A stretch of DNA of 64,000 nucleotides from Macrostomum hystrix (GCA_950097015.1 CATNEN010000038.1:27806501-27870500), one strand, 5' to 3'. Numbered from the stretch's first letter, positions 1 through 12,534 are shown. Made by a program: numbers and translations. Notes: generated by a model from the letters alone, not told the origin.

Positions 1-435
1 TCTAGTTTATGACTAACTGTGTAGGAGTCAAAAACTTTATTGTAGCAACAAATATAGTACGAAGTAAAAATTATCAAACCTAGCAAAGGTGTAATTATAT
101 TTCAAATCGTGCAAGATGATGCTATGGAAATGCTTTTGATCCGAATTTAATTATATACACAGCCAGGTGTGCACACAAACAGGCCAGCATTGGCTGATCG
201 GATGTAATTCAGCAATCATAACTACAGTGTGAGGTCAAGCATGGTTTTGACACATACCTTTGCTGATGCTCAGGTGCCAATATAACGAAGGGAATAAATA
301 TGACGAGGTCAATTGGGGTCATCTTACGCAAAGAAGGGCTGGATTTTACATTAATGTAGATAATTTTACATGATTTTACAGGAATATCGTTTAGTGATTG
401 ACAACATAACAAATGTAAAACAAGATTACCAGCTG
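1..435. other. Gene-free AT-rich stretch
   Basis: No exon-like reading frame with splice sites, no RNA gene and no clear repeat is visible. The short open frame on the minus strand near 209-412 has no recognisable protein pattern. Confidence 0.5.
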
Positions 436-1228
436 TTAGACAAGATCAATCCATGTTAGATGTTAGGCAGGATCCCTTAGATAGATCCTAAAGTGTTAGA
501 AAAAATCCTAAAATGTTAGACAACATCCGAAAGTGTTACATAAGATCTTAAAGTGTTAGATAAGATCCTTAAGTGTTAGATAAGATCCTAAATGTGTTAG
601 ATAAGATCCTAAAGTGTTAGATAAGATCCTAAAGTGTTACATAAGATCCTAAGGTGTTAGATAAGATCCTAAAGTGTTACATAAGATCCTAAAGTGTTAG
701 AAAAAGTCCTAAAATGTTAGACAACATCCTAAAGTGTTAGATAAGATCCTAAAGTGTTAGATAAGATCCTAAAGTGTTACATAAGATCCTAAGGTGTTAG
801 ATAAGATCCTAAAGTGTTACATAAGATCCTAAAGTGTTAAAAAAAGTCCTAAAATGTTAGACAACATCCTAAAGTGTTAGATAAGATCCTAAAGTGTTAC
901 ATAAGATCCTAAAGTGTTAGATAAGATCCTAAAGTGTTAGATAAGATCCTAAAGTGTTACATAAGATCCTAAACATTAGATAAGATCCTTGGGTGTTAGA
1001 TAACGTCCTTAAGTTTAGATAAGATAATTAAGTGTTACACAATATCCTAAAGCAATAGATAAGATCCTTGGGTGTTAGATAACGTCCTTAAGTTTAGATA
1101 AGATAATTAAGTGTTACACAATATCCTAAAGCAATAGATAAGATCCTTGGGTGTTAGATAACGTCCTTAAGTTTAGATAAGATACTTAAGTGTTACAAAA
1201 TATTCCTAAGTGTTAGATATGATTCATA
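436..1228. repeat. 20-bp minisatellite (GATAAGATCCTAAAGTGTTA unit)
   Basis: About 38 head-to-tail copies of a 20-bp unit, GATAAGATCCTAAAGTGTTA, are seen. The first and last copies are degenerate. The tail (about 960-1200) changes into a longer unit built from the same pieces (AGATCCTTGGGTGTTAGA), itself repeated about three times. Confidence 0.95.
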
Positions 1229-1555
1229 AGTACCATTACTCATTGTTCTAGCTAATAGCTATTAAGAAAAAGTGTACTTTTAAAACGGAAGAAAATATTT
1301 AAAAGACAAGTTTACGTCAAAGAAAAGAAAAAAGTTATTCGAAAGTTTTCTAAAAAATCTAATATAATTGTACGTCGCGAAAACTTGCATCACTAAAAAT
1401 TAAGACAAGCATGAGAAATCATACCTTTCGTCTCTAAGTAATTTATTTTTTCCCTTATTCTAAGTAGTAGGACTAAGACAATCTACTAGTCTATTTAAAC
1501 AGACTTTAACAGACAGTTAGACAAAAATTTTTTGGTAAACTTTCACAGAACCAAA
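1229..1555. other. AT-rich spacer between two arrays
   Basis: Nothing gene-like is seen. The sequence is AT-rich with A runs and separates the 20-bp and 34-bp arrays. Confidence 0.5.
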
Positions 1556-2375
1556 TTCAAATTGGTAGATTTTGAATTGACAGACAATATCAATGGTGAC
1601 AGATTTTGAACTGACAGACAATATCAATGTTGACAGATTTTGAACTGACAGACCATATCAATGGTGACAGATTTTGAACTGACAGACCATATCAATGTTG
1701 ACAGATTTTGAATTGACAGACAATATCAATGTTGACAGATTTTGAACTGACAGACCATATCAATGTTGACAGATTTTGAATTGACAGACAATATCAATGT
1801 TGACAGATTTTGAATTGACAGACAATATCAATGTTGACAGATTTTGAACTGACAGACAATATCAGTGTTGACAGATTTTGAACTGACAGACCATATCAAT
1901 GTTGACAGATTTTGAACTGACAGACAATATCAATGTTAACAGATTTTGAATTGACAGACAATATCAATGTTGACAGATTTTGAACTGACAATATCAATGT
2001 TGACAGATTTTGAATTGACAGACAATATCAATGTTGACAGATTTTGAACTGACAGACAATATCAATGTTGACAGATTTTGAACTGACAGACAATATCAGT
2101 GTTGAAAGATTTTGAACTGACAGACAATATCAGTGTTGACAGATTTTGAACTGACAGACAATATCAGTGTTGACAGATTTTGAACTGACAGACAATATCA
2201 GTGTTGACAGATTTTGAACTGACAGACAATATCAGTGTTGACAGATTTTGAATTGACAGACAATATCAATGTTGACAGATTTTGAACTGACAGACCATAT
2301 CAATGTTGACAGATTTTGAACTGACAGACAATATCAATGTTGACAGATTTTGAACTGACAGACAATATCAGTGTT
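1556..2375. repeat. 34-bp satellite, type A units
   Basis: Head-to-tail 34-bp units start GACAGATTTTGAACTGACAG and end in ACAATATCAATGTT, with C/A, G/A and T/C variants at a few fixed positions. About 24 copies lie outside the duplicated segment. The block passes without a break into the type B variant. Confidence 0.95.
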
Positions 2376-4132
2376 GGTAGATTTTGAACTGACAAGCTAA
2401 ATCAATGTTGGTAGATTTTGAACTGACAAGCTAAATCAATATTGGTAGATTTTGAACTGACAAGCTAAATCAATGTTGGTAGATTTTGAACTGACAAGCT
2501 AAATCAATATTGGTAGATTTTGAACTGACAAGCTAAATCAATGTTGGTAGATTTTGAACTGACAAGCTAAATCAATGTTGGTAGATTTTGAACTGACAAG
2601 CTAAATCAATATTGGTAGATTTTGAACTGACAAGCTAAATCAATGTTGGTAGATTTTGAACTGACAAGCTAAATCAATGTTGGTAGATTTTGAACTGACA
2701 AGCTAAATCAATGTTGGTAGATTTTGAACTGACAGACAATATCAGTGTTGACAGATTCTGAACTGACAGACAATATCAATGTTGGTAGATTTTGAACTGA
2801 CAAGCTAAATCAATATTGGTAGATTTTGAACTGACAGACCATATCAATGTTGGTAGATTTTGAACTGACAAGCTAAATCAATGTTGGTAGATTTTGAACT
2901 GACAGACAATATCAGTGTTGACAGATTCTGAACTGACAGACAATATCAATGTTGGTAGATTTTGAACTGACAAGCTAAATCAATATTGGTAGATTTTGAA
3001 CTGACAGACCATATCAATGTTGGTAGATTTTGAACTGACAAGCTAAATCAATATTGGTAGATTTTGAACTGACAAGCTAAATCAATATTGGTAGATTTTG
3101 AACTGACAAGCTAAATCAATATTGGTAGATTTTGAACTGACAAGCTAAATCAATATTGGTAGATTTTGAACTGACAAGCTAAATCAATATTGGTAGATTT
3201 TGAACTGACAAGCTAAATCAATGTTGGTAGATTTTGAACTGACAAGCTAAATCAATGTTGGTAGATTTTGAACTGACAAGCTAAATCAATATTGGTAGAT
3301 TTTGAACTGACAAGCTAAATCAATGTTGGTAGATTTTGAACTGACAAGCTAAATCAATATTGGTAGATTTTGAACTGACAAGCTAAATCAATGTTGGTAG
3401 ATTTTGAACTGACAAGCTAAATCAATGTTGGTAGATTTTGAACTGACAAGCTAAATCAATGTTGGTAGATTTTGAACTGACAAGCTAAATCAATATTGGT
3501 AGATTTTGAACTGACAAGCTAAATCAATGTTGGTAGACTTTGAACTGACAAGCTAAATCAATATTGGTAGATTTTGAACTGACAAGCTAAATCAATGTTG
3601 GTAGATTTTGAACTGACAAGCTAAATCAATGTTGGTAGATTTTGAACTGACAAGCTAAATCAATATTGGTAGATTTTGAACTGACAAGCTAAATCAATGT
3701 TGGTAGATTTTGAACTGACAAGCTAAATCAATATTGGTAGATTTTGAACTGACAAGCTAAATCAATATTGGTAGATTTTGAACTGACAAGCTAAATCAAT
3801 GTTGGTAGATTTTGAACTGACAAGCTAAATCAATATTGGTAGATTTTGAACTGACAAGCTAAATCAATGTTGGTAGATTTTGAACTGACAAGCTAAATCA
3901 ATGTTGGTAGATTTTGAACTGACAAGCTAAATCAATGTTGGTAGATTTTGAACTGACAAGCTAAATCAATATTGGTAGATTTTGAACTGACAAGCTAAAT
4001 CAATGTTGGTAGACTTTGAACTGACAAGCTAAATCAATATTGGTAGATTTTGAACTGACAAGCTAAATCAATGTTGGTAGATTTTGAACTGACAAGCTAA
4101 ATCAATGTTGGTAGATTTTGAACTGACAAGCT
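2376..4132. repeat. 34-bp satellite, type B units (copy 1)
   Basis: About 52 units of 34 bp start GGTAGATTTTGAACTGACAA and end in GCTAAATCAATGTT or GCTAAATCAATATT, with a few type A units interspersed at 2718-3030. Higher-order structure is visible: a roughly 171-bp block is repeated at 2710-2880 and 2881-3050, and a rare AGACTTTG variant recurs exactly 476 bp apart (3535 and 4011), which is 14 units. From 2685 onward the block belongs to the 7.5-kb duplication. Confidence 0.95.
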
Positions 4133-4976
4133 AAAACAAGATTTCGATTTTGAACACAAACAAGCTTTCCGATTCTGATAATCGAGAATAACAAAATAAA
4201 CAAGACTCAAAACACGAAACGAAACGACTTAGAACCGAGGAAGCTACAAACGCGAACTAAAAATATTGTTGAGCTATGAGGACAAACAATACAAACAATT
4301 CACATTTGTTATATTCTCTGATTTAACTGAAAAAATCTGTTTATTTTTATTGTGAAACTAAAATAATCTAAACAGAACACGCGAGGGTTGGTCATCCTAA
4401 ATTACAATAGCTACATGCGTTAGATGCTACTTAATAATTTTTATGGAAAACACTAAGCTAGGTTTAGTCAGTAAGCTGAAGTGGACAAAAACTATGATAG
4501 GTTTTAATGGTGAACTAAAAACTATTAAAGCGAGTAACAGTTTTATTAAAAAAACTATTTTTGTGATTGAAAACTAAACGTACAATAAAAGTTACTAGAA
4601 AAACAACAGCTGCACATTAATCCAGTTAATTTATGAATATGGTTAGAATAGTTGCATAGGTTAGGCGATGAAGCTTGTCAAGATATATCAATTCGATTTA
4701 ATTTAGGTTTTGATTCTACTGTAAACCTTTTAGTCTAGTTAAACAAATATTTATTACGTTTAGTACATCATATTAAGATATATTGACTTTCCTAATGTAC
4801 ATTAATTAAAAAATTGATGCTTGAATTTAATAAAATATCGATTTTCCCATGTACATTAGACAAAGTAAAAATATTAATAATAGTAATCTTTAGGTTTCTA
4901 TGAACGGAAAATTCTAACCATATAAAAATTCCAAAATGTGTGTTGGTCAGAACCTTCTCATTAAAGCATGATGTCA
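4133..4976. other. 3' flank of PGAM copy 1
   Basis: AT-rich sequence downstream of the minus-strand PGAM stop codon. A TTTATT at about 4748-4753 gives AATAAA on the minus strand, about 225 bp past the stop, and is a plausible polyadenylation signal. No other gene is seen. Confidence 0.45.
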
Positions 4977-7271
4977 TCACTTGGCTTTGCCCTGATTGGC
5001 TACGCGCTCCATAGCTGCTTTGACCTCCGCTTCGCTAGCCAGATAATAACTCTTCACCGGTTTCAGATCTTTGTCCAATTCGTAAACCAGCGGAATTCCG
5101 GTCGGTATGTTCAGCTCCACAATATCCTGATCACCAATATTATCCAGGTATTTCACTAGGCCTCGCAGGCTATTACCGTGAGCGGTGATCAGCACCCGCT
5201 TGCCGCTGCGAATGGTCGGCGCAATTACCTCATGCCAGTAAGGCAGCACGCGAGCCACCTTTGCGTTTTTTTGCAGGACGAATCGTATTTAGCTATCAGG
5301 TTTGAGTAGTCACTAATCTCATCTAATACACATGGATTATCAGGCTTGAGTAGTCACTAATCTCATCTCATACACATATGGATTATCAGGCTTGAGTAGT
5401 CACTAATCTCATCTCATACACATATGGATTATCAGGCTTGAGTAGTCACTAATCTCATCTCATACACATATGGATTATCAGGCTTGAGTAGTCACTAATC
5501 TCATCTCATACACATATGGATTATCAGGTTTGAGTAGTCACTAATCTCATCTCATACACATATGGATTATCAGGCTTGAGTAGTCACTAATCTCACATCA
5601 TACACCAATTGATTATCAGGCTTGAGTAGTCACTAATCTCACCTGATACACCAATTGATTATCAGGCTTGAGTAGTCACTAATCTCACCTCATACACCAA
5701 TTGATTATCAGGCTTGAGTAGTCACTAATCTCATCTCATACACGTATGGATTATCAGGTTTGAGTAGTCACTAATCTCATCTCATACACGTATGGATTAT
5801 CAGGTTTGAGTAGTCACTAATCTCACCTCATACACATATGGATTATCAGGCTTGAGTAGTCACTAATCTCATCTCATACACATATGGATTATCAGGCTTG
5901 AGTAGTCACTAATCTCATCTCATACACGTATGGATTATCAGGTTTGAGTAGTCACTAATCTCATCTCATACACGTATGGATTATCAGGTTTGAGTAGTCA
6001 CTAATCTCACCTCATACACATATGGATTATCAGGCTTGAGTAGTCACTAATGTCATACAATTGACTCACTGTGTCCTTCAGGCACTCGTGCCTCGGCACC
6101 TGGCTAGGATCCAGATCTTTATAGCGCGGATCGGAGCCCGGATACTGATCGGATGTGGTCTCCACGGCTGGCGGCGGAATGTCGTACGAGCGACGCCAGA
6201 TCTTAACCTGCGACGAAGGCGAGATTGGAATTTATGATAATCCAGTATTTACTCTGTGTTTGGATAATTATTGAGATATGTGATTCATCTAGAGTCACGT
6301 GAGTCACCTTGAGTCACGTGATTCAACTCGAGTCACGTGGTTAAACGTTGATATTCTAAATTACTCATTGATCTAGCATGGAATCCTTGGCCCCTGTCTA
6401 GTCTGACAGCTTAGTCTGAGATAATCCTTAAACTAGTCCGAGATACCCCTGACCTAGTCTGAGAAAATCCTTGACCTAGCCTGAGATAATCCTTGACCTA
6501 GCCTGGGATAATCCTTGACCTAGCTTGAGATAATCTTTGACCTAGCCTGAGATAATCCTTGACCTAGCCTGAGATAATCCTTGACCTAGCCTGAGATAAT
6601 CCTTGACCTAGCCTGAGATAATACTTGACCTTGTCTAATATAATCCTTGACTTAGTCTAAGATAATCCTTGACCTAGCCTAAGATAATTATTGACTGTGA
6701 TAATCGTTAACAATGTCTGAGATTATCCTTGATCCATTCTGAGATAATCCTTGATATAGTCTGTGATCTTGACCCATTCTGAGATAATCATCGACCTAGC
6801 CTGAGATAATCCTTGACCTAGTCTGCGATTTTTATCTAGGTTGAGATAATCCTACTCTCAGTTCCTAGACCTAGTCTTAATCCTAATCGTACTCCTAATC
6901 CTTGACCTAGTCTCAAATGCTTGAACTCAGCTGACCTGATCTTCGCCATGCTTAGCAGCAGTTTCGCTTTTGTTAAGACCCTGCAGGCCGCCGTACATTC
7001 GCTCATTGAGGCGCCAATGCTTGTGCACAGGAATCCAGTGCAGATCTAGCACATCCAATACGTGATTTAATGTCTTAATAGCGCGCTTCAAAACGCTGGT
7101 ATAGGCCACGTCGAAGCTTAGGCCCTTCTTCTTGATCATCTCGCCGGCATTCTTAGCCTCTTCATTGCCAACATCGGATAAATCGGCGTCAATCCAGCCG
7201 CAGAAGCGATTCTCCTTGTTGAAGTTAGACTCCCCGTGACGAATCAGTACTAGAGTGTAGGCGGCAGACAT
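4977..7271 (-). CDS. PGAM: Cofactor-dependent phosphoglycerate mutase, copy 1 (3 exons)
   Basis: Glycolytic 2,3-bisphosphoglycerate-dependent phosphoglycerate mutase (interconverts 3- and 2-phosphoglycerate; cytosolic). I read three exons: 7271-6936, 6207-6070 and 5258-4977, both introns in phase 0 (donors cag|gtcagc and aca|gtgagt; acceptors gcag|gtt and aaag|gtg). The joined product is 251 aa, against about 254 for animal enzymes. Exon 1 holds the phosphohistidine motif LIRHGES (His near residue 11), [20 protein letters not shown] and the catalytic-acid region RLNERMYGG. Exon 2 holds [13 protein letters not shown]. Exon 3 holds [10 protein letters not shown] with the second catalytic His and ends VANQGKAK. 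The start is placed at MSAAYTLV; an in-frame ATG 63 bp upstream would add 21 residues with no counterpart in the family. In human the residue after NER is His; here it is Met. Both introns are filled by minisatellites. Confidence 0.93.
5284..6052. repeat. 46-bp minisatellite in PGAM intron 2 (copy 1)
   Basis: About 16 units of 46 bp contain ATTATCAGGCTTGAGTAGTC then ACTAATCTCATCTCATACAC. Sub-variants differ at the last bases (CATATGG, CGTATGG, CAATTG). The array fills almost the whole intron between PGAM exons 2 and 3. Confidence 0.95.
6395..6912. repeat. 22-bp minisatellite in PGAM intron 1 (copy 1)
   Basis: Degenerate units of about 22 bp are built on GAGATAATCCTTGACCTAGC; roughly 20 copies, cleanest at 6470-6620. 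The array ends 24 bp from the exon 1 donor site. Confidence 0.9.
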
Positions 7272-7789
7272 GCTGACTTTTCGTTTTAAAAGTAATTCTT
7301 TAAACACTGCAATGTTTGAATGTTTGAACACCATAATGCTAAATATGATATATGAACCATAAATTAAGCATATCTATGATCTAACCATCTTGTTTTTTTT
7401 CAAAATAATATTTAAATATTACAAAAAATTATATGAAATAACAATATGAATTGATATTTTAACTAAAAATTACATAGCTAGCAGTACAGGAAAGTCACTA
7501 AAGAACAAAACTAGCTTACATTGCTATAAACAATTAATAAATTGATTTAGAGACTAGAGTACTGTTCTATTGTTTCTATAGCAAAGTCTAAAGATACAAT
7601 TTTGCTTTTTAACTTTTTAATGAAGTTTTAGTTTTGCAAGCAGGTAGCTTTAAGCTATCATAGGATGACTTTTTACTGCAAGGACTTTTACACATTGGTA
7701 TGAAAGTTTTTCAATTATTAATGATTGGTTTAAAAATAATCATTTATAAAGTTAATAAATTTAACTAGAATTGGACAAAAATTAAGTAA
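7272..7789. other. Upstream flank of PGAM copy 1
   Basis: AT-rich 5' flank of the minus-strand gene. No TATA box, exon or repeat stands out. The bases just before the start codon (minus strand AAAGTCAG then CATG) could be a splice acceptor. Confidence 0.4.
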
Positions 7790-8072
7790 TGTAGTAGGGA
7801 TGCTTTAACACTGAATCTTGTTTTTATTAAATTGGTACTAATATTTTTGTTAGGTGCACAAACTTGTCAAATATTTTATACACAAAAATATGAATATCTG
7901 TATCTGAATGAATATACGTATAATATGAATATTTTACATGTTGAGTTAGTTGAGGCCGTGACCCTCTGATCTGTTCAGTGAATACTGGTTTAAGAAAAGG
8001 CCTTAGAGAGATTGCTTGTGCCAAGTGATATACTACCACAGAGAGAGAGATAAAGTGATAATCCCTGTTACA
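7790..8072 (+). mobile_element. Candidate LTR of a decayed Ty3/Gypsy-like element (copy 1)
   Basis: The segment begins TGTAGTAGGG and ends CTGTTACA, fitting the 5'-TG...CA-3' LTR rule. It is followed 4 bp later by a primer-binding-site-like 18-mer (8077-8094) and then a broken gag reading frame. Boundaries are inferred from this order only; no second identical LTR was found, so this is a remnant. Confidence 0.45.
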
Positions 8073-8076
8073 ACCT

Positions 8077-8094
8077 TGGTGGCAGCAGTGGGAT
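8077..8094 (+). promoter_or_regulatory. Retrotransposon primer-binding site (tRNA-Leu type)
   Basis: TGGTGGCAGCAGTGGGAT begins with TGG (complement of a tRNA 3' CCA end) and is complementary to a leucine-tRNA-like acceptor stem. It sits 4 bp after the TTACA end of the candidate LTR. A similar 18-mer (15 of 18 identical) occurs at 9135-9152. Confidence 0.6.
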
Positions 8095-8170
8095 CAGTAA
8101 AAAAACAGATAATTGACCCATTGATGAGTAAGATCAAGATATAGATCAAGCCCAAGCATAGGATTAAATC

Positions 8171-8482
8171 GATGCACTTGCTGAAGAATTAAAAAATAGG
8201 TTGGAGATTGTTCATGTAAAGATTAAAAAATTCACACCTAGTCAGGAAATTCAGAGGTGTCTCACCACATTTGATCATAGATGCCCGCCAGAAGGAATTT
8301 AAGTGGGCCATTGGAAGCAGGAATTGCTTGCCAAATTGTCCACAGAATTTGTGTCAGTTCAGAGAATGAACCTACCAGAAAACCTTGAATATGAAAAATT
8401 TATGAAAATAATTAAATAGTAATTAATAGAAAGATTTGGATACATGGAAAATAAAACACTATAAATGGAATTTATTGCATAA
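8171..8482 (+). pseudogene. Decayed gag (capsid-like) reading frame of an LTR retrotransposon
   Basis: One frame from 8171 reads as a retrotransposon gag capsid segment: KKFTPSQEIQRCLTTFDH, then a stop, then GHWKQELLAKLSTEF, then LEYEKFMKIIK and two stops, then LIERFGYMENKTL and another stop. The pattern of a tryptophan, paired leucines, a Y-E-x-F and an RFG is typical of Ty3/Gypsy gag. At least four in-frame stops show it is dead. No protease, reverse transcriptase or integrase is seen. An identical copy lies 7559 bp downstream. Confidence 0.65.
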
Positions 8483-8517
8483 CTATAGCTTTTTCATTAA
8501 AAACCTATTTTTTATGA

Positions 8518-9152
8518 TGTAGACCGAATCTTTTTAAGTTGAAAAACCGCGATTTTGTTTTAATTCCTGTAAAATACGTAAATTTGTTTTAATCTGAAAA
8601 TAATTTGTTTAAATGTACCGTAATTATTTTGTTTAAACAATAAAATTTTGGTATAAATACAGGAGCAAAAGTGAGAAAGAAATTAACCTTGTTCAACACA
8701 GTTTGAATCAAAGTTCGTATACAATACTCAGAATTGTGTTCTTTTCATTCTTTATAAAACATACGGAGACAAATACTAAGAAGGATTCCAGAGAGAGAAA
8801 TAGAAAGTATTGCTGTACACTTGAGATCATTGGTAACACTCTTCGGAAAGCCTATACTCAGAAATACATCCATGCGATAATTATTCGGCCAGAATAACTA
8901 AATACGCTACCTTAGACTAACTAAAGACAATATTCAAAGATAACTAAATACGCTACCAAGAAATTCTTTTGGATATATAGAATACATTCTCAGAAATTAA
9001 TTCTAAGAAACATTAACAGTAAAGAATACAACAACATTGTGAGAGTAACAGTTAGAATAATAATTAGCGCTAGAACAACTTTGGTGGTATTCAGTAGAAT
9101 AATAAAATATTATAAAATAACCCTAGGACAACTTTGACAGCAGCAGTGGGAT
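8518..9152 (+). mobile_element. Second LTR-like segment with TATA box and leader (copy 1)
   Basis: The segment starts TGTAGACCG and ends TAGGACA (9130), followed by a degenerate leucine-type primer-binding site (9135-9152). A TATA box (TATAAATA, 8652-8659) lies 134 bp in, as expected for an LTR U3/R border. A partial duplicate of the leader, ACAACTTTGGTGG, sits at about 9075. It looks like a solo LTR plus leader of a related element. Confidence 0.4.
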
Positions 9153-10227
9153 TAATTAGCCCTACAACATTTAATAAACAATTTGTGATGTTGGCTTGTG
9201 TGGCCTTTCAGGCTGATTGTTTTAATACTAATGTGGGCTGTGCCATTAACAATATATATTTGTGCTTATGTGGCCTAATATTATTGTTAGAGTTCTACTG
9301 TAGCTATGGATACAACTATGGGAAATTACAGATTTGGACCTTTTTGGACAAATTTAGGGATATAGACATAAGACATGGTTATGAGAAATTTAGTTTCTTA
9401 TATCTAGTTTCTGCATCTTGAGTTCTCAAGAAGAACCTATAATTTGCACTGAAGTGAGTAAAAATAAACAGTGCAGAGACAATGCCTTATGACAGCTAAG
9501 GACAATTCACAGATTTCAAAGAATTTATGAAGACACTTTGGCTTATAATGGGAACTCTAAATTCCTTAGTATCCAGTATTCAAGCCTAAAAAATTGTGGT
9601 TGGGTTTTACCTTAATCTGCTGACTGTTGGTGGGTTATAATAATAGACAGGATGTCACAAGATTTATAACAAAGGCAATTCTTTAGCCTGCCTATGATAA
9701 AAACTATTAATCCCCAGTTGTGGCTATGGGGACTCAAGCTTTAGGATTTCAATGCATGCAATTATAATTATAGGATGATGGAGAGGGCTTTACCCTAAAC
9801 CTGTTGAGTCTTACAAAAGGCTCTGATTGGCTGCAGTCTCTCTCATTGTGTCTTTCTCGTGATGTCTCTGAGTAACATGCATTTATATCTCTTAAAGCAT
9901 GTTTAAGAGATGCTGTGGAGGTTATAGAACAGTAATTTTTTGTCACAAATATGCTTAGGCCTTAGACCATGAAAAAATGTGGGTACAGACAGAACTCTAA
10001 TAATAGACAGACTATGGTTGATAGTAAGTAATAAGAGATTTTGAATTGCAAAAATACTTCACCAAAAACAAGAGCAGATAATAAATATTTTTAGATTTTT
10101 TCCCAATATAAATTATAGGCCCTACTTAAGTCTGAGACTTGGCTAAACAAACTATGCCAATACTAGGCAGTATTTGAAATTATTTACTAGGGCCTAATTC
10201 AATAAGTTTTTATGCTTTTAGTTGTGA
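9153..10227. other. Unassigned AT-rich end of duplication copy 1
   Basis: Short open frames here have no recognisable protein pattern. The stretch may be further decayed transposon sequence, because it follows the primer-binding-like site directly, but no domain is visible. Confidence 0.4.
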
Positions 10228-10242
10228 GAGATTTTGCCGGCG

Positions 10243-11690
10243 AGATTTTGAACTGACAAGCTAAATCAATGTTGGTAGATTTTGAACTGACAGACAATAT
10301 CAGTGTTGACAGATTCTGAACTGACAGACAATATCAATGTTGGTAGATTTTGAACTGACAAGCTAAATCAATATTGGTAGATTTTGAACTGACAGACCAT
10401 ATCAATGTTGGTAGATTTTGAACTGACAAGCTAAATCAATGTTGGTAGATTTTGAACTGACAGACAATATCAGTGTTGACAGATTCTGAACTGACAGACA
10501 ATATCAATGTTGGTAGATTTTGAACTGACAAGCTAAATCAATATTGGTAGATTTTGAACTGACAGACCATATCAATGTTGGTAGATTTTGAACTGACAAG
10601 CTAAATCAATATTGGTAGATTTTGAACTGACAAGCTAAATCAATATTGGTAGATTTTGAACTGACAAGCTAAATCAATATTGGTAGATTTTGAACTGACA
10701 AGCTAAATCAATATTGGTAGATTTTGAACTGACAAGCTAAATCAATATTGGTAGATTTTGAACTGACAAGCTAAATCAATGTTGGTAGATTTTGAACTGA
10801 CAAGCTAAATCAATGTTGGTAGATTTTGAACTGACAAGCTAAATCAATATTGGTAGATTTTGAACTGACAAGCTAAATCAATGTTGGTAGATTTTGAACT
10901 GACAAGCTAAATCAATATTGGTAGATTTTGAACTGACAAGCTAAATCAATGTTGGTAGATTTTGAACTGACAAGCTAAATCAATGTTGGTAGATTTTGAA
11001 CTGACAAGCTAAATCAATGTTGGTAGATTTTGAACTGACAAGCTAAATCAATATTGGTAGATTTTGAACTGACAAGCTAAATCAATGTTGGTAGACTTTG
11101 AACTGACAAGCTAAATCAATATTGGTAGATTTTGAACTGACAAGCTAAATCAATGTTGGTAGATTTTGAACTGACAAGCTAAATCAATGTTGGTAGATTT
11201 TGAACTGACAAGCTAAATCAATATTGGTAGATTTTGAACTGACAAGCTAAATCAATGTTGGTAGATTTTGAACTGACAAGCTAAATCAATATTGGTAGAT
11301 TTTGAACTGACAAGCTAAATCAATATTGGTAGATTTTGAACTGACAAGCTAAATCAATGTTGGTAGATTTTGAACTGACAAGCTAAATCAATATTGGTAG
11401 ATTTTGAACTGACAAGCTAAATCAATGTTGGTAGATTTTGAACTGACAAGCTAAATCAATGTTGGTAGATTTTGAACTGACAAGCTAAATCAATGTTGGT
11501 AGATTTTGAACTGACAAGCTAAATCAATATTGGTAGATTTTGAACTGACAAGCTAAATCAATGTTGGTAGACTTTGAACTGACAAGCTAAATCAATATTG
11601 GTAGATTTTGAACTGACAAGCTAAATCAATGTTGGTAGATTTTGAACTGACAAGCTAAATCAATGTTGGTAGATTTTGAACTGACAAGCT
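10243..11690. repeat. 34-bp satellite (copy 2)
   Basis: About 42 units, matching 2685-4132 unit for unit including the rare AGACTTTG variants. The type A block upstream of copy 1 is absent here. Confidence 0.95.
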
Positions 11691-12534
11691 AAAACAAGAT
11701 TTCGATTTTGAACACAAACAAGCTTTCCGATTCTGATAATCGAGAATAACAAAATAAACAAGACTCAAAACACGAAACGAAACGACTTAGAACCGAGGAA
11801 GCTACAAACGCGAACTAAAAATATTGTTGAGCTATGAGGACAAACAATACAAACAATTCACATTTGTTATATTCTCTGATTTAACTGAAAAAATCTGTTT
11901 ATTTTTATTGTGAAACTAAAATAATCTAAACAGAACACGCGAGGGTTGGTCATCCTAAATTACAATAGCTACATGCGTTAGATGCTACTTAATAATTTTT
12001 ATGGAAAACACTAAGCTAGGTTTAGTCAGTAAGCTGAAGTGGACAAAAACTATGATAGGTTTTAATGGTGAACTAAAAACTATTAAAGCGAGTAACAGTT
12101 TTATTAAAAAAACTATTTTTGTGATTGAAAACTAAACGTACAATAAAAGTTACTAGAAAAACAACAGCTGCACATTAATCCAGTTAATTTATGAATATGG
12201 TTAGAATAGTTGCATAGGTTAGGCGATGAAGCTTGTCAAGATATATCAATTCGATTTAATTTAGGTTTTGATTCTACTGTAAACCTTTTAGTCTAGTTAA
12301 ACAAATATTTATTACGTTTAGTACATCATATTAAGATATATTGACTTTCCTAATGTACATTAATTAAAAAATTGATGCTTGAATTTAATAAAATATCGAT
12401 TTTCCCATGTACATTAGACAAAGTAAAAATATTAATAATAGTAATCTTTAGGTTTCTATGAACGGAAAATTCTAACCATATAAAAATTCCAAAATGTGTG
12501 TTGGTCAGAACCTTCTCATTAAAGCATGATGTCA
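11691..12534. other. 3' flank of PGAM copy 2
   Basis: Same content as 4133-4976: AT-rich, with a minus-strand AATAAA near 12306-12311. No other gene is seen. Confidence 0.45.

Larger units (their letters stand above)
2685..10227. repeat. 7.54-kb tandem segmental duplication, copy 1
   Basis: This segment recurs at 10243-17786 with an offset of 7558, then 7559 after one extra T in a poly-T run (7 T here, 8 T in copy 2). I saw no other difference while reading the two copies. It contains most of the 34-bp satellite, a whole PGAM gene and retrotransposon remnants. Homology ends at TTAGTTGTGA (to 10227). The junction to copy 2 is a 15-bp non-homologous filler, 10228-10242. Confidence 0.95.

Noticed and set aside
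7272-7334. N-terminal 21-residue extension of PGAM from an upstream ATG
   Set aside because: Family members begin close to the RHGES motif, and the extension has no counterpart; the downstream ATG fits better.
8703-9421. Short proteins in the LTR-like segments
   Set aside because: They overlap the TATA box, LTR and primer-binding site, and have no recognisable domain.
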